Shown here piece by piece: positions 22,651 through 31,697 of a stretch of DNA of 44,872 bases. The DNA lies in NCBI GenBank assembly GCA_025361085.1, contig JANYAX010000019.1:1-44872 (forward strand), given 5' to 3'. Position numbers and translations under genes: made by a program. The stretch comes from Candidatus Nomurabacteria bacterium. GTDB taxonomy: Bacteria; Patescibacteriota; Minisyncoccia; Phycocordibacterales; UBA9973. A model generated the notes under the pieces. That model searched no databases and was not told the origin of the DNA. It was given only the letters and a program-made list of their open reading frames with translations. Position 1 is the first letter of the stretch. Each line of letters starts with the position of its first letter.

Positions 22651-24603
22651 TTAAAGTAAATCTTCGGGATCGACATTTACCGAAAAAGCTGGAGGTAGAT
22701 TTGAAAGAACTCCATATAGCTTATCATCAATAATTTTTTTATCGGTTTCTATAAGTGGCCAAAGAATCGGGTCAACTTTTATGACGGTATTTGTGATATA
22801 TTTACCTTTTATTTTACTTATGAATGCACTGAATATTTGTGGTTCATGGTCTCCTAAAACTTTTTCGATAAAACCTCTTGCTTTTTCTGTTTCAATCGCG
22901 GTTCCTTCAAAAGTAATTTTTATCAATCGTTTGAATGGTGGGTATCCGAAATCACGTCGTTCTTTTAAATCTTCGCGACAAAGTGGTAGGACGTTGCCAC
23001 TTAGTATGTATTGTAAAATTTTATTCTCTGGCATGCGAGTTTGAATGATGAGATTGTTTGTTGTTATGTTATGCAATTTTTCTATCGTGTGTAATATTTT
23101 TTGTGTGATATTAAAACTAGGTATTGAGAAAAGTCCATCAAGTGAAATCACTGCGCTTGAATATACCTGATTGCGAAGATGCGAGAAAACCATTTCTGTC
23201 CCGATTAGAATGCTTCCTGGATTCTTTATAAATTGCGCCATTGCTTCCCCCGCTTCTTTTTGGGTTCCTGTTGCTTCTTTGTCCATCTGAATTATCTTTA
23301 CTTTTGGATACAAATTCTTTATCTCTTCATATACTCTGTCTGTGCCGATTCCAAGTGGAGTTAGATTCCAACTAGAACATATAGGGCAACGCACCTCAGT
23401 TTTTTCTTTACGCCCACATTTATTGCACATAAAGATTCTAGGCGTGGTTGATTTGGTTGCGGTAATTTGTCTGGTTCCATACAGAACCATTGGGTTTGAA
23501 CAATTGGGACACAAGAGAGTATTACCACAGTCATTACAAACTGTTATTGGAGCCAATCCTTTTCTGACTGAAAAAAGAAAAACAGATTTGTTCTCTGAAA
23601 TCGCGGTATCAATCATTTGTCTTGTTTTTTTAGAAATTGTTGTAAAAACTTTTTTCCCTTTTTCATCCGTCTCTTCTTTCATGTCTATCACAACTTGACG
23701 TTCTGTTTGAGGGAGGCGATACAAAGGTGATGATATTTCTCCTAGTTCGCCTTTTTCGTGTTTATACAATGTCTCTGGACGAAGCAGGGTGTCACCAAAG
23801 ATTAATTTTGTTTTTTGAATTTCTGATAATATCTCGGCAAAACTTCGAACGTCAATATATGGTCTTCTTATTTGTTTGTATGTATCTGAACTCTCGTGTT
23901 CCAAAATAACCGTTTTTATATCATGTCGTGGAATCGACATAAATATCCCTGTTCCAATGATTAGGATTGGGTGAATTTCTTTTATCGCTTTATTATACAT
24001 ATTTATCAAGCCCTTTTTTGTTATATCAGAATGAAAAGTGAATACATATTGTTCTATTCCGCGAGCCAGTTCTTTGTTGAAATAATCAATATCATAATGG
24101 TTCGGTACACACATAAAGACCGATTCTTTTTTTGCAAACGCTTCACGAATAAGTGTACGATAAAATGCCAGTCTATCAGATGGTGTTGCTTGGAAGATTA
24201 ATTTTTCATGTCTATTATTATTTTCATTATAAGTATTATCGATGTCTTTAATTTTTTCAAGATTATTTATATTTTCAATAAATGGAGCAGGTAAAAGAGA
24301 CTTGATTACTGAACCAGTACTGCTTACGGTATATTTTTTCATTTTCTGACAGGCCACAAAAAAACTTTTATTAAAAGGGGAATCACCTTTCACTTTTATT
24401 ATTTTTTTAAGTTGATAGTCGGCATTCTTAATATCAGATTTTATATCTCTCGCTTCTTCGGAATTAATCACAATAGCATCGATTATTCTCGATCTGATAG
24501 GAATTGAAACAATATTACCAACAGGTATATCGATAGCAGAAAAATATGAGAGATATTCTTTCTGTGCACCCTTTGCAAGTGGTATTACAGTAGCGATAAA
24601 CAT
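22651..24603 (-). CDS. priA: Primosomal protein N' (PriA) with degenerate ATPase motifs
   Basis: 650 aa from the ATG at 24603 (a start at 24621 would add six residues). PriA restarts stalled forks. The Cys-rich zinc-binding region is intact: CNDCGNTLLCPNCSN, then CNKCG and CPICSSWNLTPLGIGTDR. The helicase core is changed. The Walker A region (GVTGSGKTEVY in E. coli) reads ATPSDRLAFYR, and the DEEH box region reads LEHESSDTYKQ. It probably lacks ATPase activity and acts as a structural fork-binding or loading factor. The divergent neighbour is mreB. The family assignment is strong, loss of activity is inference. Confidence 0.85.
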   Translation of the reverse strand: MFIATVIPLAKGAQKEYLSYFSAIDIPVGNIVSIPIRSRIIDAIVINSEEARDIKSDIKNADYQLKKIIKVKGDSPFNKSFFVACQKMKKYTVSSTGSVIKSLLPAPFIENINNLEKIKDIDNTYNENNNRHEKLIFQATPSDRLAFYRTLIREAFAKKESVFMCVPNHYDIDYFNKELARGIEQYVFTFHSDITKKGLINMYNKAIKEIHPILIIGTGIFMSIPRHDIKTVILEHESSDTYKQIRRPYIDVRSFAEILSEIQKTKLIFGDTLLRPETLYKHEKGELGEISSPLYRLPQTERQVVIDMKEETDEKGKKVFTTISKKTRQMIDTAISENKSVFLFSVRKGLAPITVCNDCGNTLLCPNCSNPMVLYGTRQITATKSTTPRIFMCNKCGRKEKTEVRCPICSSWNLTPLGIGTDRVYEEIKNLYPKVKIIQMDKEATGTQKEAGEAMAQFIKNPGSILIGTEMVFSHLRNQVYSSAVISLDGLFSIPSFNITQKILHTIEKLHNITTNNLIIQTRMPENKILQYILSGNVLPLCREDLKERRDFGYPPFKRLIKITFEGTAIETEKARGFIEKVLGDHEPQIFSAFISKIKGKYITNTVIKVDPILWPLIETDKKIIDDKLYGVLSNLPPAFSVNVDPEDLL

Positions 24604-24609
24604 ATTTAT

Positions 24610-24669
24610 ATCGTAGCACATCGTGGTGATTTTGGCATGATTTTAATATTGAATATTTTGTGCTACAAT
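24610..24669. promoter_or_regulatory. Divergent priA / mreB promoter region with inverted repeats
   Basis: Minus strand TGCTACGAT (24610-24618) is an extended -10 ending 6 nt before the priA ATG. Plus strand TGCTACAAT (24661-24669) is the matching box for mreB. Both lie in an inverted repeat: TAGCACA (24614-24620) with TGTGCTA (24659-24665), and nearby CATCGTG with CACGATG. It may be a shared operator. Confidence 0.55.
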
Positions 24670-24691
24670 CACGATGTAATTTATACATTTT

Positions 24692-25705
24692 ATGGCATTT
24701 TTTTCTAAAAAATTAGGGATAGATTTAGGGACAGCAAATACACTCGTATACCTTCCAGGTAAAGGTATTTTTCTCAACGAGCCATCTGTGGTTGCCGTTT
24801 CAGAGCAAGACAACACTATTTTGGCTATCGGCATTGAAGCTAAAGAAATGATAGGTAAAACTCCGGAGAATATTATTGTGTATCGTCCAATGAAAGATGG
24901 AGTTATTGCTGACTATCGAGTAACAGAAGCCATGCTCAGGTATTTTATTTCCAAAACTCTCGGTAAATATAATTTATTTAAACCAGATGTAATGGTATCA
25001 GTTCCAGCGGGGATTACTTCGACAGAACGTCGTGCTGTTATTGAGGCGGCAATCAGAGCTGGGGCAAAGAACGCCTATGTTGTGAAAGAGCCGATACTTG
25101 CTGCTATAGGTGCTGGAATTCCAATTCAAGAATCAAAAGGTTACATGGTTATGGATATAGGTGGAGGAACTACAGACGTCGCGGTGATTGCCCTTGGCGG
25201 AATTGTGGCATCGACGTCAGTTAAATGTGCTGGTGATAAGATAGACCAAGCTATAACTGATTATATTAAAAAAACTTTCAATCTTGCAGTTGGAGATAAA
25301 ACGGCAGAAGCGATTAAAATAAAGATCGGTGCGGCTGTTCCACTCGAAGAAGAACTTACTATTACAATCAAAGGGCGTGACTATATCCAAGGGCTTCCTC
25401 GTACGGCGCAAATTTCTACAAATGAAATAGTCAGAGCTATCGACAAAGAACTTCGTATAATGATTGGGGCGATTAAAGATGTTCTTTCTTTGACTCCACC
25501 TGAGCTCGCAGCAGATATTATTGATGATGGTATAATTATGACTGGTGGATCAGCACAATTAAGAAACTTGGCGGATTTGGTTTATCGCCGTACTGGAGTT
25601 AAAGCGCGCGTTGCTGACGAACCATTACTTTGTGTTGCAAAAGGAACAGGTGAAGCGCTCAATCACCTAGAGACTTACAAGAAAAGTATTTTAAGTAAAA
25701 AATAA
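24692..25705 (+). CDS. mreB: Rod shape-determining protein MreB
   Basis: 337 aa, the bacterial actin that guides cell-wall synthesis. Phosphate-1 GIDLGTANTLVY is near residues 9-20, phosphate-2 MDIGGGTTDVAVI near 155-167, and the adenosine motif GIIMTGGSAQLRNL near 285-298. The conserved EPxxAAIGAG (EPILAAIGAGIPI) is present. Length is normal. The downstream gene overlaps by 1 nt (TAATG), implying translational coupling. mreC and mreD are not adjacent. Cells therefore are likely rod-shaped. Confidence 0.97.
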   Translation: MAFFSKKLGIDLGTANTLVYLPGKGIFLNEPSVVAVSEQDNTILAIGIEAKEMIGKTPENIIVYRPMKDGVIADYRVTEAMLRYFISKTLGKYNLFKPDVMVSVPAGITSTERRAVIEAAIRAGAKNAYVVKEPILAAIGAGIPIQESKGYMVMDIGGGTTDVAVIALGGIVASTSVKCAGDKIDQAITDYIKKTFNLAVGDKTAEAIKIKIGAAVPLEEELTITIKGRDYIQGLPRTAQISTNEIVRAIDKELRIMIGAIKDVLSLTPPELAADIIDDGIIMTGGSAQLRNLADLVYRRTGVKARVADEPLLCVAKGTGEALNHLETYKKSILSKK

Positions 25706-26787
25706 TGATAAAAGATATAAAAAAAATAAAACGAAATATTTTTCGCATATTTTTATTCGGATTCGCAATTGTTGGATTTGTGTTTTGTTTCGTATATATT
25801 GGGATGCAATTTGGTTGGTTTAATGTGAAAGGTTCTGTCTCAACAAGAAATTCATATTTCAATATCAATAAAAATACAAACAAAAACAATACTGTAAGCA
25901 ATAATCTACAAACCGTGTGTCAAATAAATGTTTTGAGTAAATACGCACCATTGACATCGGTGAGTATATATAAAAATTTGACGAGTGGCGCAAATGATGA
26001 ACTTCTAAGGATAATGATAGATTCTGCATCTCGACGTTTTAAAAATGATTATTTGTATAATCAAGATTTTGATAAATGTAATAATTTAAATTATAAGAAC
26101 ACCCAAGAACTCAATGTTCCTATCTCTGCTTATGCCTGGGCTGATACTGATCAGTGGAATTTAATGAAAGAAGTATTTACTCGTGATAAAGAGATAATCA
26201 AAAAAGCAGCTAGTGATGCTCATATTTCTCCACGATTGATTTTAAGTGGCGTGATTGGAGAACAATTTAGATTCTTCAATAACAGGCGTGAATCGTTTAA
26301 GAACTATTTTGAACCGTTGAAAATTTTAGCGTCACTTACCAATACCTCATTTGGTATCGCTGGACTTAAACCGAAAACGGTTGGGATTATTGAAGACAAT
26401 CTAAAAAATAAAAATTCGGCTTTTTATTTAGGTCCAGATATGGAGCATGTTGTTGATTACGGAAAAGATATTGTTGACCTTGAATCAGAAAGAATGAATA
26501 GAATTACTGACGCCAAGAATCCATATTATTCATATTTATATGTAGGTCTATATATGAAAGAAATAATTGCGCAGTGGCAAAAGGCCGGTTTTGATATAAG
26601 CAGTCGGCCAGATGTTCTTGCCACACTTTATAATCTCGGTTTCTATTATTCAGTACCAAAGGTAAACCCTGAGGCAGGCGGGACGATGATAAATATAAAT
26701 AATACAGATTATACTTTTGGTGATATTGGATACGAATTTTATTATTCTGGTGAGCTTTCCGATATTTACCCAATTGCGGTACAATAA
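25705..26787 (+). CDS. Membrane-anchored, lysozyme-like unknown protein downstream of mreB
   Basis: 360 aa: a cytoplasmic basic start, one transmembrane helix (about 13-33), an Asn-rich linker (about 48-68) and an exported domain. The region around ISPRLILSGVIGEQFRFFN resembles transglycosylase/lysozyme-like folds, with a glutamate (in GEQ) in the expected place for the catalytic residue, and FGIAGLKPKTV resembles the SFG-x-GLxP motif of such enzymes. A peptidoglycan role would fit the mreB neighbour. The family call is weak. Translation is probably coupled to mreB (1-nt overlap). Confidence 0.5.
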   Translation: MIKDIKKIKRNIFRIFLFGFAIVGFVFCFVYIGMQFGWFNVKGSVSTRNSYFNINKNTNKNNTVSNNLQTVCQINVLSKYAPLTSVSIYKNLTSGANDELLRIMIDSASRRFKNDYLYNQDFDKCNNLNYKNTQELNVPISAYAWADTDQWNLMKEVFTRDKEIIKKAASDAHISPRLILSGVIGEQFRFFNNRRESFKNYFEPLKILASLTNTSFGIAGLKPKTVGIIEDNLKNKNSAFYLGPDMEHVVDYGKDIVDLESERMNRITDAKNPYYSYLYVGLYMKEIIAQWQKAGFDISSRPDVLATLYNLGFYYSVPKVNPEAGGTMININNTDYTFGDIGYEFYYSGELSDIYPIAVQ

Positions 26788-26794
26788 AAGGATT

Positions 26795-27496
26795 ATGACA
26801 TATCCATTTGAAAAATTATTTCCCGAAAATCTATATCATAGTTATGTTATTGAGGGTGACCCAGTTTCTACTGGTTTAGTGTTAATCGAATTTTTGGAAA
26901 AAAGGGGAGTTGTAGAAAAACAAAGTCCCAATCTCCTTTTCCAAATATATGAATCATTTACTATCGATGATAGCAGTGATATTAAAGATTGGCATAGTAA
27001 ACGAGGGATTGGTGAAGGTAAAAAGATTTGTATTATTGCAACAAAATTTATTAATCGTGAAGCTGAACAGACGCTTTTAAAGATAATAGAAGAACCTATG
27101 GCTGGTACCCATTTTTTCATCATCATTCCTGATTCATCGGTTCTTCTTGATACGATTATTTCAAGAACGCATGTTGTTAAAACAGCGGTGAGCGTCGATA
27201 TAGATTTACAAAAATTTGTAGTAAAGTTTATCGCATCGTCACCCAAAGATCGCATCGATAAAGTTGCGACGATAATAAAAGAAAATAAAGACGAAGAAAA
27301 TAGTGGCAAATTGCGATCGTATGCGACCAAATTTGTGAATGAACTTGAAAATATTTTTTATCAGAAATTTAAGAAAAATATAAATAACGAACAAATTAAA
27401 TTTGTGTTAAATGAATTACAAAAAGCACGCGACTATTTATCAACCTCTGGTGCATCGGTAAAAATGATTTTAGAACATTTGGCACTTGTGATATAA
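26795..27496 (+). CDS. holB: DNA polymerase III delta'-like clamp-loader protein
   Basis: 233 aa from the ATG at 26795, 7 nt after the previous stop (an earlier TTG at 26717 is less likely). The core ICIIATKFINREAEQTLLKIIEEPMAG..HFFIII and LLDTIISRTHVV matches the delta'/gamma AAA+ pattern (AQNALLKTLEEPP...LPTIxSR). There is no Walker A motif and no zinc finger. This agrees with a delta'-type, non-hydrolysing subunit that helps open the sliding clamp. It is shorter than the E. coli protein (334 aa). The next gene starts a restriction-modification pair. Confidence 0.7.
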   Translation: MTYPFEKLFPENLYHSYVIEGDPVSTGLVLIEFLEKRGVVEKQSPNLLFQIYESFTIDDSSDIKDWHSKRGIGEGKKICIIATKFINREAEQTLLKIIEEPMAGTHFFIIIPDSSVLLDTIISRTHVVKTAVSVDIDLQKFVVKFIASSPKDRIDKVATIIKENKDEENSGKLRSYATKFVNELENIFYQKFKKNINNEQIKFVLNELQKARDYLSTSGASVKMILEHLALVI

Positions 27497-27497
27497 T
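27492..27497 (+). promoter_or_regulatory. -10 box (TATAAT) of the restriction-modification pair
   Basis: TATAAT overlaps the upstream stop codon and ends 6 nt before the ATG at 27504. The leaderless geometry lets the methyltransferase be expressed independently of the upstream gene. Confidence 0.55.
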
Positions 27498-27503
27498 AAA
27501 ACC

Positions 27504-29078
27504 ATGAATTTAGTGACAATATCAGAAGCATCAAAATGGGCAACAAATTTTCTTGAAAAAGAAGTTTTGCCAACCAATATTTCATATCTTGTTCAGTATG
27601 GAAAAGTAAAAAAACATGGTGAGAATGGCTCTACGATGGTTGATTTGAGTGATTTAAAAAAATATTATGATTCGTATAATGGTAAAAGAGAGATAAATTG
27701 GAAAAAGAATTTAGGATATGATTTAAACTGGACACTTTCGTTTGATAATTTAAGAGAAGTAGATACCACAAAACATGTGCACAGACTCCATCCTTATAAG
27801 GGGAAATATATACCTCAATTAGTTGAGTATTTTATAGATGGCCATACCGATGATTTTAAAAAAGAAGTTTATTTTAAAAAAGGTGATATAATACTCGACC
27901 CATTTTTAGGTTCTGGAACAACCATTATTCAGTCTATTGAAGCAGATATTCATTCTATTGGTATAGATGTTTCAGAATTTAATTGTATGATCTCAAGTTG
28001 TAAGGCAACTCATTATAATGATGAGTCTTTGCAAAAGGCTATAAAAAAGCTAATTTCATCTCTTGATTCGTTTGAATATGATAATAAGATTAAAGAATTT
28101 GAGACCGAACTTCTAGAGGAGTTAGCAAAATTTAATAATAAATACTTTTTTGGTTCTGATTTTAAATATAAAATAAATCAAGGCGATATTAACGAAAAGA
28201 AATTTTCTACAGATAAAGAGAAAGAATTTTTACCAATTTATCAAAAATTACTTAAAAAATATTCAATTAAAATTAAACAGGATAGATCCGATTCCTTTCT
28301 TGACATTTGGTTTATGAATAATGTCCGTCTTGAAATCAACCATGTGTTTGAAACAATAAAACAAGAAAAAGATGTTAAAACTCGAAGAATTCTTGCACTT
28401 ATTTTAAGTCGAACAATCAGGTCTTGTCGTGCAACAACACACAGTGATCTGGCTACATTGAAAGAACCGCAATTAACGACTTATTATTGTTACAAACATA
28501 AGAAAATTTGTAAACCACTTTTTTCGATAAAGACAATGCTTAATCGTTATGCTTTTGATACATTAAATCGTGTGCGAGAGTTCGATAAATTGCGTAAACC
28601 AGTTTATTATTCAGTTATAACTGGAGATTCAAGAATTGTTGATATTTTGGAAAAAGTAGAAAAACAAAATCCTGAATTATCTAAAATCTTACAAAAGCAA
28701 AAAATAGCTGGTATTTTCTGCTCACCTCCATATGTAGGACAAATTGATTATCATGAACAACACGCTTACGCTTATGATTTACTTGGTTTTAAAAGAAAAG
28801 ATGAACTAGAAATTGGGTCTCTTTATAAAGGTCAAGGGATAGAAGCAAGACGGTCATATATAGAAGGAATAACAAATGTGTTAAATAATTGTAAAAAATA
28901 CTTTAAAAAAGATTATAATGTATTTCTTGTTGCTAATGACAAATTTAATTTATATCCAGAAATTGCTGAAAAATCTGGGATGAAAATAGTAAATCAATTT
29001 AAGAGACCAGTTTTAAACAGAACGGAAAGAGATCGAAATCCGTATTCTGAAATTATTTTTCATTTTAAAGGAATATAA
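27504..29078 (+). CDS. Type II DNA methyltransferase
   Basis: 524 aa. The AdoMet-binding motif LDPFLGSGTTIIQ is near residue 131 and the catalytic CSPPYVGQIDYHE is near residue 406. This N-to-C order with a long middle region (the likely DNA-recognition domain) is that of alpha-type amino-methyltransferases. SPPY points to N4-cytosine or N6-adenine methylation; the two cannot be told apart here. The N-terminal 80 residues look like a small HTH-type region. The restriction enzyme gene follows 9 nt downstream. The region appears more AT-rich than its surroundings by eye, which would fit acquisition by transfer. Confidence 0.85.
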   Translation: MNLVTISEASKWATNFLEKEVLPTNISYLVQYGKVKKHGENGSTMVDLSDLKKYYDSYNGKREINWKKNLGYDLNWTLSFDNLREVDTTKHVHRLHPYKGKYIPQLVEYFIDGHTDDFKKEVYFKKGDIILDPFLGSGTTIIQSIEADIHSIGIDVSEFNCMISSCKATHYNDESLQKAIKKLISSLDSFEYDNKIKEFETELLEELAKFNNKYFFGSDFKYKINQGDINEKKFSTDKEKEFLPIYQKLLKKYSIKIKQDRSDSFLDIWFMNNVRLEINHVFETIKQEKDVKTRRILALILSRTIRSCRATTHSDLATLKEPQLTTYYCYKHKKICKPLFSIKTMLNRYAFDTLNRVREFDKLRKPVYYSVITGDSRIVDILEKVEKQNPELSKILQKQKIAGIFCSPPYVGQIDYHEQHAYAYDLLGFKRKDELEIGSLYKGQGIEARRSYIEGITNVLNNCKKYFKKDYNVFLVANDKFNLYPEIAEKSGMKIVNQFKRPVLNRTERDRNPYSEIIFHFKGI

Positions 29079-29087
29079 TGTAAGGTT

Positions 29088-29903
29088 ATGAAATTAAATC
29101 AACAGCAGAAAAATCGTATTCAAGAAGAGGTCAAGAAGATTTTAGAAAGCCGAATTGAGAGTTTCCCGGACGTGAGTTCAAAAAATAGAAATGCTCCATT
29201 CCATGATGCGATTTTAGAGTGTTTTAAAGAACAACTCAAAGAGTTTGATATTGAAACACCTCGTCTAATAGCTATAGCAAGTTGGATGCACGGACTAAGT
29301 ACCTCTCTTGGGTCTGGTTTTGAAAATATAGCCCATATTTTATCAGGTGGTTATAAAAGAAAATTTACCGGGCCATTTGTTTTAAAAATTAAAAGAAAAC
29401 AGTCTATAATTATTGAGGAAATAATAAGAAAACTTAAATCTGCTGAAATATATCCTTCAGTAGATAATGAAAATGCTCAAATTTTTAAGTATTCTAAATC
29501 AGATAAAAATATAGAATCTTTGGGATTTACAGCCGATGTTTTTATCGAAAAAAAAGATGAAATTATCGCAATTGAAATGAAATCAGTAAGGCCAAATTCA
29601 GGAGAAGGCAGGGGGGAAAAGCAAAAAATATTATATGGTAAAGCCGCATTAAAATTACTTTATCCTGATCATAAAATAAAGTTTTTTATTGGTTTTCCTT
29701 TTGACCCCACATCTAACATACCCACTGGATATAATAAGAAGATATTCTTTAATTATTTAATTGAATTTAAAAAATTTTTTGCAGAAGATGAAGTCCTTAT
29801 TGCTGGTGAATTGTGGGATTATCTAAGTGGAAGTAAAGACACAATGAATCAAATCCTTCAGATTATAAAAGAAACAATAAAAACTATTAATACTAAAAAA
29901 TAA
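29088..29903 (+). CDS. PD-(D/E)XK type II restriction endonuclease, possibly TdeIII-like
   Basis: 271 aa. The probable active site is D149 (TADVFI) and E163-x-K165 (IEMKSV), followed by the polar stretch RPNSGEGRGEKQK, a PD-(D/E)XK arrangement. The N-terminal region has PFHDAIL and SWMHGLSTSLGSGFE. The placement after a methyltransferase, the length and these motifs fit a TdeIII-family enzyme, but that family call is from memory of its pattern and is not certain. The recognition site cannot be read from the sequence. The next gene (frr) starts 3 nt after. Confidence 0.68.
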   Translation: MKLNQQQKNRIQEEVKKILESRIESFPDVSSKNRNAPFHDAILECFKEQLKEFDIETPRLIAIASWMHGLSTSLGSGFENIAHILSGGYKRKFTGPFVLKIKRKQSIIIEEIIRKLKSAEIYPSVDNENAQIFKYSKSDKNIESLGFTADVFIEKKDEIIAIEMKSVRPNSGEGRGEKQKILYGKAALKLLYPDHKIKFFIGFPFDPTSNIPTGYNKKIFFNYLIEFKKFFAEDEVLIAGELWDYLSGSKDTMNQILQIIKETIKTINTKK

Positions 29904-29906
29904 TAT

Positions 29907-30437
29907 ATGTACAATACACAAAATTTTAAAATTGAATTAAAAAAAATAGAAGAATGGTTAAGTAAAGAATATGGGCAAGTTCATACGGGTAGAGCAACTC
30001 CGATAGTTCTCGATAGTATTATGGTTGAGAGTTATGGAACTCGTATGCCGATTAAAAATGTAGCAGGGATTACGATCGAAGACCCTAAGACTCTTCGTGT
30101 TGCTCCTTGGGATAAGAATCAAATTAAAGAAATTGAAAACGCTGTAATGTCTGCCAACTTGGGACTTTCAGTTGTTTCAGATAGTGACGGTGTTCGCGTA
30201 ATATTTCCGATGCTTACAACCGAGAATCGCACCAAACTTGTAAAAGTCTTGAAAGAGAAACTTGAAGAAGCGCGTATCAGCGTCAGAAAAGAGCGTCAAA
30301 CTGAGATAGATAAAACAAACGATTTATCAGAAGATGAAAAAAAGAGAGCCAAAGATGACATTCAAAAATGTGTAGATGAATCAAACAATAATCTTGAAGC
30401 GATATTTAACAAAAAAGAAAAAGAAATTATGAATTAA
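29907..30437 (+). CDS. frr: Ribosome recycling factor
   Basis: 176 aa. Works with EF-G to split post-termination ribosomes. The conserved HTGRATPIVLDSIMVESYGT is near residues 26-45, the APWDKNQIKEIENAV segment follows, and the C-terminal helix contains the RxxRxE-like VRKERQTEIDK. Length is near the family norm (185). It sits between the restriction endonuclease and rseP, each with gaps under 5 nt. Confidence 0.95.
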   Translation: MYNTQNFKIELKKIEEWLSKEYGQVHTGRATPIVLDSIMVESYGTRMPIKNVAGITIEDPKTLRVAPWDKNQIKEIENAVMSANLGLSVVSDSDGVRVIFPMLTTENRTKLVKVLKEKLEEARISVRKERQTEIDKTNDLSEDEKKRAKDDIQKCVDESNNNLEAIFNKKEKEIMN

Positions 30438-30440
30438 AAT

Positions 30441-31586
30441 ATGAGTATAATTATTTTTATTGTTATTTTATTAGTTCTTGTCGTCTCCCATGAATTTGGG
30501 CATTTTATTGTTGCGAAATTAAATAAAATACGAGTTGATGAATTTTCTTTTGGTTTCCCCCCCAAACTTTTTGGAAAGAAAATAGGGGAAACAACTTACA
30601 ATTTCAACCTGTTGCCACTTGGTGGATATGTAAAAATATATGGAGAAAATGTTGATGAAACAGATATGCTCGAAGTTGGATTTCTTGATAAAGATGCAGA
30701 TCCAGAAAAAGTAGAATTAGCCAAAAGAAGTATGGTCAATAAACCAAAATATATCCAAGCATTTGTTCTTGTTGCTGGTATTGTCATGAATTTGTTAGTT
30801 GCATGGTTGTTACTTTCTATTGGGTTTATGTCTGGTCTTCCTACTTCGGTAGGTAACGCGCCTAAAGGGGCAATAATAAAAAATCAGGCGCTCACGATCA
30901 CAAATGTGGCTCCTAATTCACCTGCACTGGCGAGTGGGATAAAAGTTGGAGATAAAATAATTGCTCTTAGTACTCCTACTGATTCGACTAGACTTCTTTC
31001 TTCAAATCTAGGACCTGAAAGTATCCAAAATTTCGTAAAAGCTCATGGTGGTGAAGTTGTCACTGCATCACTTGTGCGTGGGAAAGAGCCAATCAATATT
31101 GTAGTAACTCCAGAAGTAAATAAAACGAGCGGTGTTGCGGTAATAGGTATTTCTATGGATACGATTGGTACGCTCAAACTCCCAATTCATAGAGCAATAT
31201 GGGAAGGTTTAATATTAACGAAAGATGTGACAGTCGGAACGGTTGTAGGATTTTATAACTTGATTCATGGGGCGCTTATTGGTAAGGCCGATATGAATTC
31301 TCTAACTGGCCCAGTTGGGATTGTTGGAGTTGTCGGAGATGCTGCAAAATTTGGATTTGTTTATTTACTATCATTTACAGCACTTATCTCTATAAATCTG
31401 GCAGTTATAAACCTTGTTCCCTTCCCAGCGCTCGACGGAGGGCGACTGCTATTCTTGCTTATAGAAAAAATTAAAGGCTCGCGTATAAAACCAAAAGTTG
31501 CAAATACAGTAAACGCTATCGGTTTTGGTTTACTCATGCTTCTAATGGTCATCATAACTTATCCCGATATAGTAAAATTATTTTAA
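30441..31586 (+). CDS. rseP: Site-2 intramembrane zinc metalloprotease RseP
   Basis: 381 aa. The zinc motif HEFGH is at residues 17-21 in the first transmembrane helix, the PDZ domain spans about 145-225 (ITNVAPNSPALASGIKVGDK), and the last-motif NLVPFPALDGGRL lies about 320-332 in the third helix. There are probably four transmembrane helices. It cuts membrane-embedded regulators such as anti-sigma factors. No partner anti-sigma gene is near. Spacing of 3 nt from frr suggests one operon. Confidence 0.93.
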   Translation: MSIIIFIVILLVLVVSHEFGHFIVAKLNKIRVDEFSFGFPPKLFGKKIGETTYNFNLLPLGGYVKIYGENVDETDMLEVGFLDKDADPEKVELAKRSMVNKPKYIQAFVLVAGIVMNLLVAWLLLSIGFMSGLPTSVGNAPKGAIIKNQALTITNVAPNSPALASGIKVGDKIIALSTPTDSTRLLSSNLGPESIQNFVKAHGGEVVTASLVRGKEPINIVVTPEVNKTSGVAVIGISMDTIGTLKLPIHRAIWEGLILTKDVTVGTVVGFYNLIHGALIGKADMNSLTGPVGIVGVVGDAAKFGFVYLLSFTALISINLAVINLVPFPALDGGRLLFLLIEKIKGSRIKPKVANTVNAIGFGLLMLLMVIITYPDIVKLF

Positions 31587-31627
31587 ATTTTACATTTTAT
31601 AAAATCTATGATATATTATCAGTATAT

Positions 31628-31656
31628 CAAAACGCCCTTGGGCGATTTTATTTTTT
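31628..31656. terminator. Intrinsic terminator after rseP
   Basis: A perfect palindrome CGCCCTTGGGCG (31633-31644) is flanked by A-run on the left and a T-rich tract on the right. It separates rseP from typA. Confidence 0.7.
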
Positions 31657-31697
31657 AAACACAATAGAAGCGAGAAGTGATAATTTAATTTATTTAT

